This document shows, piece after piece, positions 35,685-47,400 of a stretch of DNA of 64,000 nucleotides (positions are counted from its first letter, which is position 1; each line of letters starts with the position of its first letter). Origin of the DNA: Juglans regia (lineage: Eukaryota > Streptophyta > Magnoliopsida > Fagales > Juglandaceae); the NCBI RefSeq assembly GCF_001411555.2, contig NC_049901.1, positions 15,291,190-15,355,189 on the forward strand, written 5' to 3'. The notes beneath the pieces were generated by a model. The model had not been told where the DNA came from, searched no databases, and saw nothing but the letters and a program-made list of their open reading frames with translations. The translations under genes were made by a program, and so were the position numbers.

Positions 35685-36948
35685 TTAATGGCTCAATCCA
35701 TTTATTATGACTCTCAATATGTAATGGAAGATATTGAAAGCTACAAGTTAGAAACCGGTAAGATTCACATTTGAAAATTATTTTCATATAGCCTTTTCAA
35801 TTAATTATATGTTTAACATAATTTTTTTTTATGTAGAGATAACTTTGAAGAATATTTTAAATGGGGTCGATTGAAGATTACTTGAAGTACTTTTAATATT
35901 TTAAACCGGTAAGAATATTATTGTTTTATCCCTTGCCCAAGTTACTCTTGAAGTTTATCTTTAATTAAAAAAATGTCAACTAGAGTACTTGGCATCACTC
36001 TCATGACTCTCACGGATTAGACAATTTATTTTGGCATAAATCAATTGTTTATTGTTCTAACAAGTTCTACTAGTTATTATGATCATGATCTATATATATA
36101 TATGAAGCAAATTCCTTCATTGATGCAGCCTCCTCCACATGCAGCAGTAGTTGCAGAAGCAAATAATGCAGTGCAACAAAGGAAAATCAAGCAGGTTCAA
36201 GAGATTTTTACAACTGGTACTTAAACTAGGATATTGATGTAACTAGGATATTTACAAACAGATTTTTTATAAATTCTTGGACTCAGAGTCTTATAGCATA
36301 TCTATTTTTCTAGAATTAAAATTAACATAAAATAAAATAAAATAAAATAAAATCGAGTAATCGGGTATTCTGAAAACCATGTTCGGGTCGGGTAATCGGG
36401 TACCGGCCAAATCGGGTAATGGAAGAGCAATAAATTTGGGTCAGGTCAGAACAACAAAATTTGGGTCGGGTCGGACAAACAGTCCTAGGTGCATGTCCTA
36501 GGCAATGGTGAGTTTGCCATGGCGGTCTAGAAAAAGGTGCCGACAAAGTTGGGGATCTCGTTTTTTCCTCAGCAGAGTTGGAAGGAGAAGGTCCAAGTCT
36601 GGTTTAACAAGGCATCCCAATAGTCACAAGTGGGTATGTTGATGGGGCTACTTCCTTATATTGTGGGGTGAAGACTTTGGCGTAGAAGATGCATGGCAAG
36701 GATGGAACGGATAGGTGAGTCTTTGCTGGAAGTGTGGAGCTCGATCAAATTCTGGGCACAATAGCTTGCTAGTCGGATGGACAAGGTTCAAAAACTTTCA
36801 ATTTTTTATGAGCGCGTACTAAGGAGTTTAAATTTGCGGATAGTGGAAAAGAATTTGTTGAAGTAGAAAGTGGTGCGATGGTTAAGACAGTGTACTGGTC
36901 ATTTGGTTAAAACTAAATCTAGATGGGAGTAGCTTTGGGAACCTAGGT

Positions 36949-37290
36949 GCAGCTAGGGGGGTTTGCTTCTGTATTCTGGAGGTAATTTGGTTTTTGGTTT
37001 TTCAAAATTCTTTGGTACTTGGTCTAATAACGAAGCTGAGCTTCGGGCGGATATAGAAGGAATAAAAATATGTCAACAGTTGGGGCATGTGTTCATTGAC
37101 ATAAAGTGCGATTCTTTGCTGTTTCATGGATTTTGGCTAGAAAATGTATAGTGCAGTATCTTTGAGAATATTGGGATGAGTTGATGTCGTTGTTGGTGGG
37201 CTTTGATTTCTCTATTAAGCATTTATTTCGAGAAGGGAACCAAGTAGCGGATTCTTTGGCTAAAGGTGGTGCGTTGGGGGAGAATAAGTT
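36949..37290 (+). pseudogene. LINE RNase H domain, broken
   Basis: Blocks FFGTWSNNEAELRADIEGI (catalytic Glu region), DIKCDSLL (catalytic Asp) and FREGNQVADSLAKGG (end of the RNase H fold) occur in order. A stop near 37149 splits the domain. The domain would remove RNA from the cDNA hybrid. Confidence 0.8.
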
Positions 37291-37631
37291 TTTACATATT
37301 GTTTTCATTTTCCTCGGTTGATTGGAGAGCTGTATAGATTGGATAAAATGGGCATGGCGTATGTTCAATGTAGTTGGTAAATTGTATAGCTTATATTGGG
37401 GGGAAGCTTCTTTTGTTTTGTTTGGTTTGTTATGTTTGAGAGTTTTCCTATGCTATAAGTGAGGGGTAATAAAGTTTATGGAGATTTTGTCCTCCTTTTT
37501 TTTGTAAAAAACAAAAAAAAATGTGTGTCACTTTGGTGTGAGCTGAAATGAAAGTCCAAAAATTTCAAATTTTCGTATAAAGTGACTTGTAAATTACAAT
37601 GAAAATAAGACATAATCAGATGACATAGCTT

Positions 37632-38610
37632 AAGGCCCAGTTCGATTTGCCAGATGAGATGAAATTATCTCATTTAGTCTGTACGGATGAGATAGTTTTA
37701 TCTATCCAAATAGTTAATTTCACATTTCTATTTTATTTCTAAGTTTTCAAACTCATCTTATTACTTTCTGCATAAACAGTAAAAAGAATTCCACACAGTA
37801 AAAAAATTCTTTTGTGATTAAAATAGAATAATCAATAAGTTATTATTAGAATAACATATTTTCATAAAGAAATTGAAAATTTTGTGAGTATTGAATAGAA
37901 GTTCATTTTGGAGTTTTATTAGAAAATTAGAAATTAATAAATTATTTAAAACAAATCTACAACATAATTCATATACTTATTTATTACAATAATCAAAATT
38001 ATTATAATTTATAATTAGAATAAAAAATTATGAATTTCTTATATATAGAAAAATAAATAGATAAAAATATCTTTTAAAAAAGAGAAATTATAAATTTGGG
38101 CCAACAACTTCCCAATATATTTTTGGATTTAAATTTATTTATGATAGATTTTTTAATTACTCATAAATATTATTTTTTATTAATATATTCGTGACTATTA
38201 CTCAATCATTGGTTGTATCCATCCCTTTATCAAAGAGTGCTTCGACACCCACACATGGGGAATCCCTCCCAGTGTTTTTTTTTTTCATGCATTATTTTTT
38301 ATCATTTTTAAATATATATATTTTAAAAAAATTCACAACATCAATAAAAAATACTTATTTAATCATTAAGTAAAAAAAAACCAATCGGGATTCCAGTTGG
38401 GAATACCCAGTTGTGATTTTAGTATTTTCTTTTATCAAATCTCAAAAAGTCAAAACTATCTCATCTCATCTGACTATTCAAACATATACTTTTTTACAAA
38501 CTATCTCATCTCATTTTAACTCAAAAAATCTTACTACTATTTAAAATATATCATATCATATCATCTCATCTCATCTCATCTGAACTGTGTATCCAAACCG
38601 GACCTAAATA
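37632..38610. mobile_element. Large family-B-type foldback element, about 0.98 kb
   Basis: The left end reads TTAAGGCCCAGTTCGATTTG then CCAGATGAGATGA. The right end, read backwards, is TTTAGGTCCGGTTTGGATAC then ACAGTTCAGATGAGATGAG, so the termini are inverted repeats. The core is AT-rich without coding capacity and may contain a second insert (ATACCCAGTTG/CAATCGGGATTCCAG near 38380). TSD not resolved. Confidence 0.5.
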
Positions 38611-38689
38611 ATGATTGTGTGCACTTATTGATTTCTTAAATGGTTCTTGAAAGACAAATCCACTCTAGTATGGACCTTAAATTCTGGTT

Positions 38690-38905
38690 TGTTTTCACAA
38701 CTATTTCCATTTCATCTCATCTAATTATTACAACTTTTTTAAATTTTCATACAAAATAAAATAAACAATTCAATTTTTTCAAATCTCAATTTTTTCAAAT
38801 CTTAAAACAAAATTATATTAAAAAAATATAGTTTAACAATATTTTATTCAATTTTTAACTTTTATTTCAACTCATCTTATCTCAATCCAACTACTTGACG
38901 GAGTT
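38690..38905. mobile_element. Foldback MITE, family B
   Basis: Starts near GGTTTGTTTTCACAACTATT and CATCTCATCTAATTATTACA; ends with CAACTCATCTTATCTCAATC. The core ATACAAAATAAAATAAACAA and AACAATATTTTATTCAATTT are the family-B core. Confidence 0.5.
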
Positions 38906-39570
38906 TCCGTAAATTAAAGAAAGGAAAAAAAAAATAGAAAGAACCAATATTACCTTGTTATTGATTAATTAATACGAGTGCTTAACAATCCCTAAAATTA
39001 AACAATTAAAAAAGAAACTTCTGTAATAAAATATCGAGTGTTGTAAAACTAAAGAAAAATAACAAGAAAATTGAAATATAGCAATGTAAACTTAATTCTT
39101 TAAGAGCTTAATATTATTTTTTTTAACTTCTTGTATTATACAAATAATTCTTAAAACACCATTTTATAAGCATATGAAGATAAAAAATATAAAATGATGA
39201 TATATGAATTAATGAAATACATTAATAATTTTCAAAGTTAGTACATAAATGGACTAGTATTCTAAAAGGTATAAACCAAATAGTCATCCACCAATTCATG
39301 GATGCATTTATAAACCGAATCAATTGTTTTTTTTTTTTTTAGATTTGTTGGGAGTGCACCAGTCAAGTCAAGGCCACAGCTTGTCTTCCAATTCCATAAT
39401 CAAACTTTGACCGTCGATTTGTCATCCTATTTCCACGTTACCTACCATCTTTTTAAATGCTGTTCTCTACTAATAATGTGGCGCATGATTGTCGATGTTT
39501 AAAGTATAAAATTTATAATATAAATAAAATCTATCACAATATGATTTATAAATAAAATATAGTTTTAATT
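38906..39570. other. AT-rich intergenic DNA
   Basis: No gene. A T run lies at about 39328-39339. A relatively GC-balanced stretch at 39340-39480 shows no reading frame I can support. Confidence 0.4.
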
Positions 39571-39575
39571 GATAG

Positions 39576-40312
39576 TGTGATGGAGAAAAATCATTTATAT
39601 CGGTCCACGATAACAGAAGGTGTTAAATAACAGAATTAGGTCACCAATAGGACCCGGCCAATTCATAGGAGTCCAAGCCGATAAAGTAAAGTCAATTCAG
39701 GGCTCGGCTTAGCAGATCGGGGCGGGCAAGAAAATCGGAGGAAGGTCAAAAAGAAAGAAAGAAAATCCACAACATGCCTTGTTAGATGAAAGGGAGGCGC
39801 AAGGCAGGAGCCACGTCGCATTTAATGCAGCCTAGAGCAGAGGCCACATCGCATTTAATGCGGCCCAGAACAGAGGCTCTGTCGCATTAAATGCAACCCA
39901 GGAGGCAAGGTGTGCGGCATTAAATACAGCCCAGGACCAGAGCGACTAATTCAGAAGGCCTTGGGATCATCGTTGCTCGGTGGAAGAATAACGCTAAGGC
40001 TGCTTGGCAATGGAATACGTGGGACACGTCACCCCATCAACCCAGAACATCATCGCGTCAAAACTCAACACGGTAAATATAAATAGAGGTGAATCCCGCA
40101 ACAGGTAAAGAAGATATATAAAAAATATTCAGTCATATTCATTCATGCGCCATTATTCCATTTGGTCTTCCCACTGATTCTGTGTACTAAACTCAAGCAT
40201 CAGAGGATTAACGGGCCTGGAAGGTCTCTTGTCTCCATTCTAACTGTGTATGATAGCGCTTGGATAACCAGGAGTGTGAAGTTGCCCAAACCCGTGAAAC
40301 ACGACATCAACA
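39576..40312. mobile_element. Solo LTR, 737 bp, TSD GATAG
   Basis: Starts TGTGATGGAG and ends GACATCAACA (TG...CA), flanked by GATAG at 39571-39575 and 40313-40317. TATAAATAGAGG at about 40078 looks like the LTR core promoter in plus orientation. A tandem array of about four units lies upstream of it. No internal domain or second LTR is nearby, as expected after recombination between LTRs. Confidence 0.85.
39808..39935 (+). repeat. Tandem GTCGCATTTAATGC repeat in the solo LTR
   Basis: Four units of about 35-40 bp carry (G)TCGCATTTAATGC(A/G)GCC(C/T)AG, GCATTAAATGCAACCCAGG and GGCATTAAATACAGCCCAGG. Its position upstream of the TATA box suggests the U3 enhancer region. Confidence 0.7.
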
Positions 40313-40500
40313 GATAGGATAAAAATACTATATATATGTATTATGGAACTATTTAATAATTATTCGATATAAAATAATAATATTTTTTAAATTGGGATTA
40401 ATATTAGTTTACATTAAATAAATATAAAAATTGTTTATTTTAATGAACATCTTTAGAAGACATCATTGTGGGAGAAAATATTAAAATAAAAAATTTTATT

Positions 40501-40915
40501 AGACTATGTTTGGATGTTGAGATGATTTCAAATAATTTATAAATAATAATAAAATATCACCAAACACAATTTTACGTTTGGATAGTAAGGTATTTTATAA
40601 ATAATAGTGAAAAAGTAATAATAGAATATTGAATAATTGTAAAAAATATGTAAAAAATAATAATAAAATAATAAATAGTAGTAAGTTTCTTTCAAAATAT
40701 CTGAGAATAACTGAGTACACAAACTAGATCTGATTATATCTGGGTAGTGAAGTATTCTCAAATATTTTGTGAATAATAATGAAAAAATAATAAAAAAGTA
40801 ATAATAAAATATTGAATAATATTAAATAATAATAAAAAATAAGTAAAAAATAATAAATAATAATAATAAGATATTTTAAAAATATTTTAAATATTTTCAG
40901 TAACCAAACTACACT
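40501..40915. repeat. AT-rich foldback-like repeats, two units
   Basis: GTTTGGATGTTGAGATGATT, then ACGTTTGGATAGTAAGGTAT and GGGTAGTGAAGTATTCTCAA, each followed by an ATAAATAATA-rich core and ending in AGTAACCAAACTAC. Looks like two diverged copies of a MITE-like unit side by side. Boundaries unclear. Confidence 0.4.
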
Positions 40916-41800
40916 TGCCCTCGTGCAGGTTTTTTTCTTGCAGATTGTTGCTCTGTGCTTCTTGGTTTTCTTTTTGGATTTTTTGCCTTGTTGTTGAGTT
41001 TTTATGGTTTTCTTTTTAGGTTTGATTTTGGTCATATTTTAATATTTGTAACTTCATGTTTTCGGTTGTAATTATAATTTTCTTCCGTTATAAATGAGTA
41101 TTTATTAATAAAATTAAGATGATTTTTTTTTTAATTATAAACACAGTTATTATTATGGACATGTCACCTTCCACTTTTTTTAAAAAAAAAAAAAACTACG
41201 CTTTAAACTCTTCTGACGGGAGGACTTTTCTTTTTCAGGTGGGGCAGATGAAGAAAAAATGAGCAACGACTGTGTAAAAAATACTTTTACCATTTGTCCT
41301 CATCTTAATCATATGATTTGACATCAAGGCTGATCCACGTCCAAGTTTTGATTGGCCTGAAAAATGTCCAAATTTTGTTTATAAATTCAAATTTGAGAAC
41401 GGGAAGTTAATGCATTTGAAACCTCCTTTTATAGACAAGCTCTTTATATAGTTCACACGATTAATTCTCCAACAACCAATTAGTTAAGGATTTTGGTCAT
41501 GGTCAGCGACTTTACCTCGTATAATAGTCTGGTTTATGGAAAATGATGAGGAGCTCGATAATGAGTCATGACGGTATTTTATTTTTATTTAGTGATTAAG
41601 AAAATATTTTTTAATAATATAATAAATTTTAAAAAATATGTTTAAAATAATTAAAAAAATACACAGAATTCCTCGGCTAGTGCCACCCCTGTTGGTTTAT
41701 ATATAATGAAATAGATAGTTGATTGATTGTACTAATATCATTGATTGTACAAAATTTTTATGCAAAGGACTTTACACATTTATGTAATTTAATATAGTAG
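40916..41800. other. Intergenic DNA, nothing recognised
   Basis: AT-rich with poly-A/T runs near 41125 and 41182-41194. Open frames on the minus strand reflect low complexity. Confidence 0.4.
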
Positions 41801-41814
41801 TGAGATTATTGAGA

Positions 41815-41908
41815 TTAGAGCCTGTTTGAATGAATTGAAATGATTTATAAATAATAATAAGATTATTAATTGAAATTATATGAGATAAGATGAGATGAGT
41901 ATCCGAAC
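41815..41908. mobile_element. Family-B MITE fragment abutting the PPR remnant
   Basis: GAGCCTGTTTGAATGAATTG at the left and GAGATAAGATGAGATGAGTA then TCCGAACGG at the right form the family's inverted ends around a short AT core. PPR-coding sequence begins immediately after. Confidence 0.45.
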
Positions 41909-41909
41909 G

Positions 41910-42680
41910 GACAAGTACGGCCTGGAATTGCTTAAAGAGATGCAACGTCTGGGCGTTCAACCTGATTCAAGCAGCAAGGCCTCTATGGTTTCTTCATGTT
42001 CCCATCTGGGAGCAACATATCTTGGTCTTTCACTTCATTGCCACATAATTAAATGTTCAAAGGATGACAATAGATTGGTCACCAATACACTCGTAAGACA
42101 TGTATGGGAGAAGCGACAATCTGGATATGGCATGGAAAATATTTTGTGGGACACCGATAGATATAATTGCAACGCGTGGAACACATTGATTAATTACTGA
42201 GGCTAGATCCTCATTTGATAAAATGACTACAGAAAACTTGAGAAGTCCAGCTGGGCAACATTAACGGTAACAATGCTTTTGAGTTGTTCTCATCTTGCAT
42301 CACTTGAGAAAACCAAATGGACTCACCTTCCTCGCTCTTCTCTCTGCTTGTGTTCCTGGAGGGTTTATTGATGAAGGAAAGTGTGATCTATTTAATAGAG
42401 TACAAGACTATTCCATAAAACCCAACTTGAAGCATTATGCCTGTATGATCTTCTGGGGAGATGTTAAGTGCTTGCAAAATTCACTATCAAATTGAGACAG
42501 GAGTACTAAGGATTGCCAGGTATGCCATTGAGACTGACCCTACAAATGATGGGTACCTTAGAATGTTGTGCAATTTGTATGGGAGGTGGGAGCTGGAGGC
42601 AGAAGGTGTGAGATAAATGATCTATGAAAGGAATGTGGTGAATAAAGTTGGTTGGAACTCAGAGTACACTCTTAAGTAAG
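41910..42680 (+). pseudogene. Pentatricopeptide-repeat (PPR) gene remnant
   Basis: Plus-strand fragments of an organelle RNA-binding PPR protein of PLS/E type. 41919-42200 has ELLKEMQRLGVQPDS and SSCSHLGATYLGLSLHCHII. After frame breaks, a short SCSHLASLEK segment lies near 42282. 42295-42493 has KPNGLTFLALLSAC and FNRVQDYSIKPNLKHYACM. A last part (about 42500-42680) resembles the E motif of such proteins. Several repeats expected between these parts are missing and there are many stops, so it is a partly deleted dead copy, with no sign of introns. An intact parent gene presumably lies elsewhere. Confidence 0.8.
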
Positions 42681-42689
42681 ACGGATTCT

Positions 42690-43730
42690 TCGATTCTTGT
42701 TGGGAAACCTCTCTTAACCCTGGGCTATAATTCATCTTCATTCCTAGATGTCGCTGCAGGTACTGTTGTTGCACTATTCTAGCTCACAGGTAATCTTCAT
42801 GTTGACTGTGTTCCAACTTCCAATGCACCTTCTCTTTCCTCTGGTGTTATTCTTTTTACTGATTGACTGGAACAGGATTCTGGGAAACTAGTCTGTTTCT
42901 ATAGTAGTTGAGTTCATGTTCAAACCAAACTTTAAATTTCTATTTACCTTGATTAATTTTGTATGGGTTCAAGGATTGTGTTCTTTTCCATATCCGTGTG
43001 AGAGACAAAAGGGTGGGGTCTTTGGATAGACACCATGTTTTCTACATTAAACAAATAAGTTTCTTTGAACTTATGACTCGGTTTTCTCCATTGTCTTTTC
43101 CAGAGAATCCGTTTGGAATGCTGTCGAGAGTGAGTCATGAGCTGTTACCAAATGTAACAGGCGTTTTTGTTGTCCATTCTGAGGAATGAAGTGTCCTGAG
43201 GTCCAAAAAAAAGAAGCGTTTTTAACCTTTTTGGTTCAAGTAAAAGGTGAGATATTCCTATTTTTTTATGTTAAAATCCTGCTTTCATGTTTGGTATGTG
43301 GGATTGACCTGAGATGCAAAAGCTAAGATTAGAGGGGTTTAGGTTTGTGATCCTTGAAGTTTTGTCATTGATTTCTTCAAATTTCTACTTAAATCATTGT
43401 GGAAAACGTGAGTCTGATATTTTGAAATAAATACCACTTTTGAAAATGAAAAATGCGAAAAATGTTATAGAGTAGTTAGGTAAGATATTTTGAAATAAAA
43501 TATTACTTTTAAAAATGAAGCGTAGATGTCTCAAAATCTTCAAGTTCATGATAAAGATTAATTTATGCAGCCACCGTTGTTTTTTTTTTTTTTCCCTCAA
43601 AAAAGTCTCTATTCTTTTCCTTCTCATAATTATTTGACATATATGGTAGGCATGCCAAAGAGAGGATGTTCTGTGGACATTGAAAAGTTGTGGCAGTTAA
43701 AGGCAAAGATCCAAGCTGTAGACTGCAATT
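42690..43730. other. Intergenic DNA, nothing recognised
   Basis: A T run at 43580-43593 and two similar GATATTTTGAAATAAA segments near 43417 and 43487. The short open frames have no recognisable domain. Confidence 0.4.
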
Positions 43731-43734
43731 AATG

Positions 43735-44030
43735 CTAATGTTGTGAAGCTGAACCTTTCGTAACCTGGATCGGTGGATAATCAAATAGAGTTCCTTTCTG
43801 CATCCGATACTTTTCACCAATAGATGATGCAGAGGGTACAAGCACGCTATCAGTGACGATTTTGAGGTGTGTTGTTCCAAGACCGATGTTGTAACTGCAT
43901 ATTGCATAAGGAACCATGAAAAAGGATAAATTTGGAAGGCTATGCGAGGTATCAACCGGTTCTGCTTTCTGGGCATCTGATGCAATGTATTTCTTAATTA
44001 ATTTCGGGTCCAAATGGCAACAGTCTTCAC
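43735..44030 (-). CDS. Possible last exon of an unrecognised gene
   Basis: On the minus strand, TTTATGATTAG at 44031 is a good acceptor, followed by an open frame of 97 residues to a stop at 43735. The frame reads EDCCHLDPKLIKKYIASDAQ, then AEPVDTSHSLPNLSFFMV and YNIGLGTTHLKIVTDSVL, and ends KGSASQH. It looks like real protein: mixed composition, no repeats and unlike the surrounding AT-rich DNA. I do not recognise the family. The only upstream candidate exon is at 52682-52524; two retroelements lie between. It may equally be a stranded fragment. No start codon is in this exon. Confidence 0.4.
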
Positions 44031-44077
44031 CTAATCATAAACCCTGCTCCAACTCCAATAAGGGTTAATACGAAACA

Positions 44078-44411
44078 TGTTAAATTGAAACCACGTGTAA
44101 ACCACTACAAGATAATGATGAGCCACTAACTTTGTGACCTGCACGTGGACACCACTTCTGAAGTAAGTGGAGGGGCGCCCACATGGGCAGACTCCCTCTT
44201 GATGAACGATAGAGGGTTATATAGAGCCCCCTCTCCACCATTGTTTAATAAGGGAATTGGATCACAAATTCTCTGTCAAATGTTCTCTTTGGTCATGGTA
44301 TTTAGGCTATGGAAAATGTGGGTGTTCTCTGATATATTATCACGTAGCACACTCCATCATTGCTGAGGTAATATCACTTCTGTTGTGTATTTTGATATAG
44401 TTTTTCTAACA
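44078..44411 (+). repeat. Left LTR of the 4.96-kb element
   Basis: Pairs with 48682-49039. High identity over the first ~200 bp and last ~55 bp; the middle differs by an insertion or replacement of a few tens of bases. The short ORF at 44145 lies wholly in the LTR and recurs in the other LTR, so it is not a gene. Confidence 0.88.
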
Positions 44412-47400
44412 TTCGTATCAAAGCCCATCGGTTGTTTTAGATTTGTATTTTTTTGACGTGTAATCTATATTTTCATTTACTGAAATATTTATGCACGATG
44501 ATAATTTTTTTACCAACAAGATGGCTGCCATTACGGTGGTAGCGCCACTGTGAAATGACTGCAACCACCCACTCGAATCAACAAGGACCATTGCAAGTGG
44601 AGTTTAGATCTAGTTGTTGCGACATGTGATCCAAGCACTGCTAGTATTGCAGGAGGCAGCAGAGCGCATCGAATGGGTGATGCGTCGTGTTCACTGCTTC
44701 GGTGGTGCAACCACCACAGGTGATGGGTTCATGGTGCGATGCGCACCCATGCCCCGCTGACCTACGAGCACCAGTCCAACACAGTGCTGCACTGGTTGAG
44801 CATTATAATCTTGAAGCAACTTAGATTAACTCACAGATAAGCACATACCCTCTCTACTTGTTAGTATGTCTGGCAAGTAAGGACATTAAAATTTGAGTGT
44901 GCCAGAGTCATGAGTACATTCTTGATTGACACATTCATTTTTTAAAGGTTTTATTAGTACACCTTTATGTGATATTAGAACGGGTAATCTTGTTCAAATT
45001 TTATTTCTCTCTAGCAAGAACAAATAGGTCCTTGTAGATATATACACTTAGGAGCACTCCTTGAGAGTAATGTAATACCATGCACTTTTGAGGTTTGTAT
45101 GGTAATTGTGGCAAATGTCTGAATAATTAGGTACAACTTAATTAAAGTCTAGAAATCTTGCTCATGGTTGCACTGATGCAAGATAGGTTTTAGACTAAGA
45201 TAACTTTTCGCAAAGTTTCTTCTTTTCTCTCCTATAATAGATTGGAAAATATGAAAAATATTAGAAGGAAGAAATTGGGATTATCACTTGTTAGCAGCCA
45301 AAACTCACATACTGCATTAGTTGTACAAATCGATGTTTTTTATTAGTGCTTTTTGCAATATTAAAAAATTATATACCTAATTTAATTTAAAATTCATTAA
45401 AAACGGTAGTGTTAGTGAGAATTCTTAGAGATTTAAAAGTTGGATGGTCACTCTTTGACTGAGTGATATTATTTTTCGAGTGGAGAGATGATATACTAAA
45501 ATGTGTCATGGAGGCATAGGATGATGATGTGAAACTTGAGAAATTGGAGTTTTTCTCGCTAATGAGTCACTTTCCTTAGTTTAAAAAAGTCAAAGAGAAA
45601 AGACAATATGAACATTTTTCAATGTGAAAGTTCCTAGACGTGCACACTAAGAACATATGATAATAAAAATATTATTTTATCATATAAATGCAATTCAAAA
45701 TCCTTTTTCTTCCTTAATAAAATATATTTTTTAGTTAAAATAATTTTTCAAAATCGCAATCATATGAGTTGTATGATAAAAACAATTATCTCGTAATTTA
45801 ATAACTTGCAGAGAAAAGAATTATAAATAAATTATGGCGCAAATCAGTTTTTTATATCACACTTGGGTTGATGTAATATGGGGTTGCGACCTTAATTCTG
45901 ATTTTTTGTCCTTAGATCGAGTTCATTCGCATTTAAGAAAGCTTGAGTGACTATTTTGTGCAAATGTGAATTTTATTAAAAATCATGAGGATCTAAATTT
46001 GATCATTTTTTTGTTGAGTCAATAAAAATACTCGTATTTTCTACGAGTGTGGGGAATTATGGATTTTTGTAAAACTTGGAAAGAACGTTTTCATCACGTT
46101 GTATTCCACATTACCTTAATCTTAATATTTTCAAAAAGTTTTCTTTAAAGATCGCCGAAAATAGTGGAAGTAATTCAACAACTAATGTGAGTTTTCATTT
46201 GAGTGGCTCCCAAAAAGTTATAGAATATAAAGATCCTCATAAATAGCATGAACGCAATATATCATTATTATCTCGTTGTTTAGAAACTATAAGAGAATAT
46301 TTGTAATATGGCTTCGCTAAAGGTATTGAATTCACATAGTAGGAATTTCAACATATAATCTTAGATTCGCTTCACTTATATGTTCCAACCTGAGATTGTT
46401 GATCGAATTGATACGGAAAAAGTGAAGTTAATAGAGGCAAAGATCCATCTATTGACAATAATTGAGTTGCCTTTATGTATCTATTGATCGCATATTTACT
46501 GAAATTTTTTTCTTGAAAGAGTTAAATAGTTGATTCTCATAGGAGAATTAGATGGTTAGCTTTTGTGATATTTAGGCATGAAGTATTTTGAGCACATGAT
46601 TGTTGCTATTACTATTTTGGTACAAAAAGCAAATGAATGATGCTGGTACTATTTATGTACGGCGTAAACAAACCATCTATTAAAAAATATCCAATGTGCC
46701 TAATCGTTTTTATTAGCGACATATTGAATAAAATGAGATTTTTTGAATGCTGTTGACAATCTTAGAAAAATGTCATTCTAAGAGATATTGCGAACTAATT
46801 GTCTTAGATAATTAATTGTCGCCTAATAAGAGATTTTCCATACTACAAGATGATGGATATGAGTTTGTGAAAAATAGCTAAGACCTCGCATCTTGTGAGA
46901 CTGTGTATAAGAAAAACAATTTCTAGGAGCTATTGTTCAAAATTCATAGACAATTAATGAGATGGATAATACCAAAGAATCTAGTTTTGCCTATACTAGT
47001 TAGTGTTTCCATTATGGTTTACTCATGAGAGTTAGATGATAAGTTTTTGTTAAAGGATAAATATGGCTTATTTGATTAAGTGAGTTTGTGATGCGATTGT
47101 CGTTAAAAGTAATGACTAGACTATTATAATTGTCTTTGGAGGCAAAGACCCTAATCGCTTTACCCTTAAACAAAAATGTAATGACGGTTATTATCTCACA
47201 TGCTTTTGTTAAGTACAAGAGATTTATATAAAACATTAAAGTTGCAAATTAAGTTTGCTGAATGACATTTGAGGTCACCTTGTAGATTCTTAAAAGTTAC
47301 AGTAGGACTTGATGACTATAATCTAAGGTTTATATTGTGAATTTGACCTTAAATGAGATTTGCGATGAGTCGTCACTGACTTTATGGTTGTGCAAATGAT

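Larger units (their letters stand above)
31680..36487 (+). mobile_element. hAT transposon, 4.8 kb, inserted in the LINE
   Basis: Flanks GGAGCATG (31672-31679) and GGTGCATG (36488-36495) match at 7 of 8 positions, the hAT duplication length. The left end is TAGGCCTGAAC; the right end read backwards is TAGGACTGTTT, so the inverted ends share TAGG-CTG. Subterminal ACCCG/CGGGT repeats cluster at both ends (31697-31800 and 36355-36475), as in Ac-type elements where transposase binds. The interior carries a transposase pseudogene from 33671. Without the element and one TSD copy, the LINE frame reads straight through (ENLEH then VLGNGEFA). Confidence 0.9.
26248..37521 (+). mobile_element. Degenerate L1-type LINE interrupted by a MULE-type MITE and a hAT element
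   Basis: Order along the plus strand: ORF1 with a DUF4283-like nucleic-acid-binding region (about 26342-27354), a linker (27372-27745), endonuclease (27789-28500), reverse transcriptase (about 29100-30820), zf-RVT-like region (31560-31679 then 36496-36620), RNase H (36949-37290) and a 3' tail ending in a poly-A run at about 37505-37521. Removing the two inserts (29637-30279 and 31680-36487, each with one copy of its flanking duplication) leaves about 5.8 kb, near normal for plant L1. Many stops and frameshifts are present, so it is dead. An ATGTGTGT string occurs both near 26239 and just after the poly-A tail. It could be the target duplication, but it is short and lies in TG-rich DNA. Confidence 0.88.

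Noticed and set aside
44145..44366. 73-codon open frame starting MDTTSEVSGGAPTW
   Set aside because: Completely inside an LTR and repeated in the partner LTR at 48.7 kb; not a gene.
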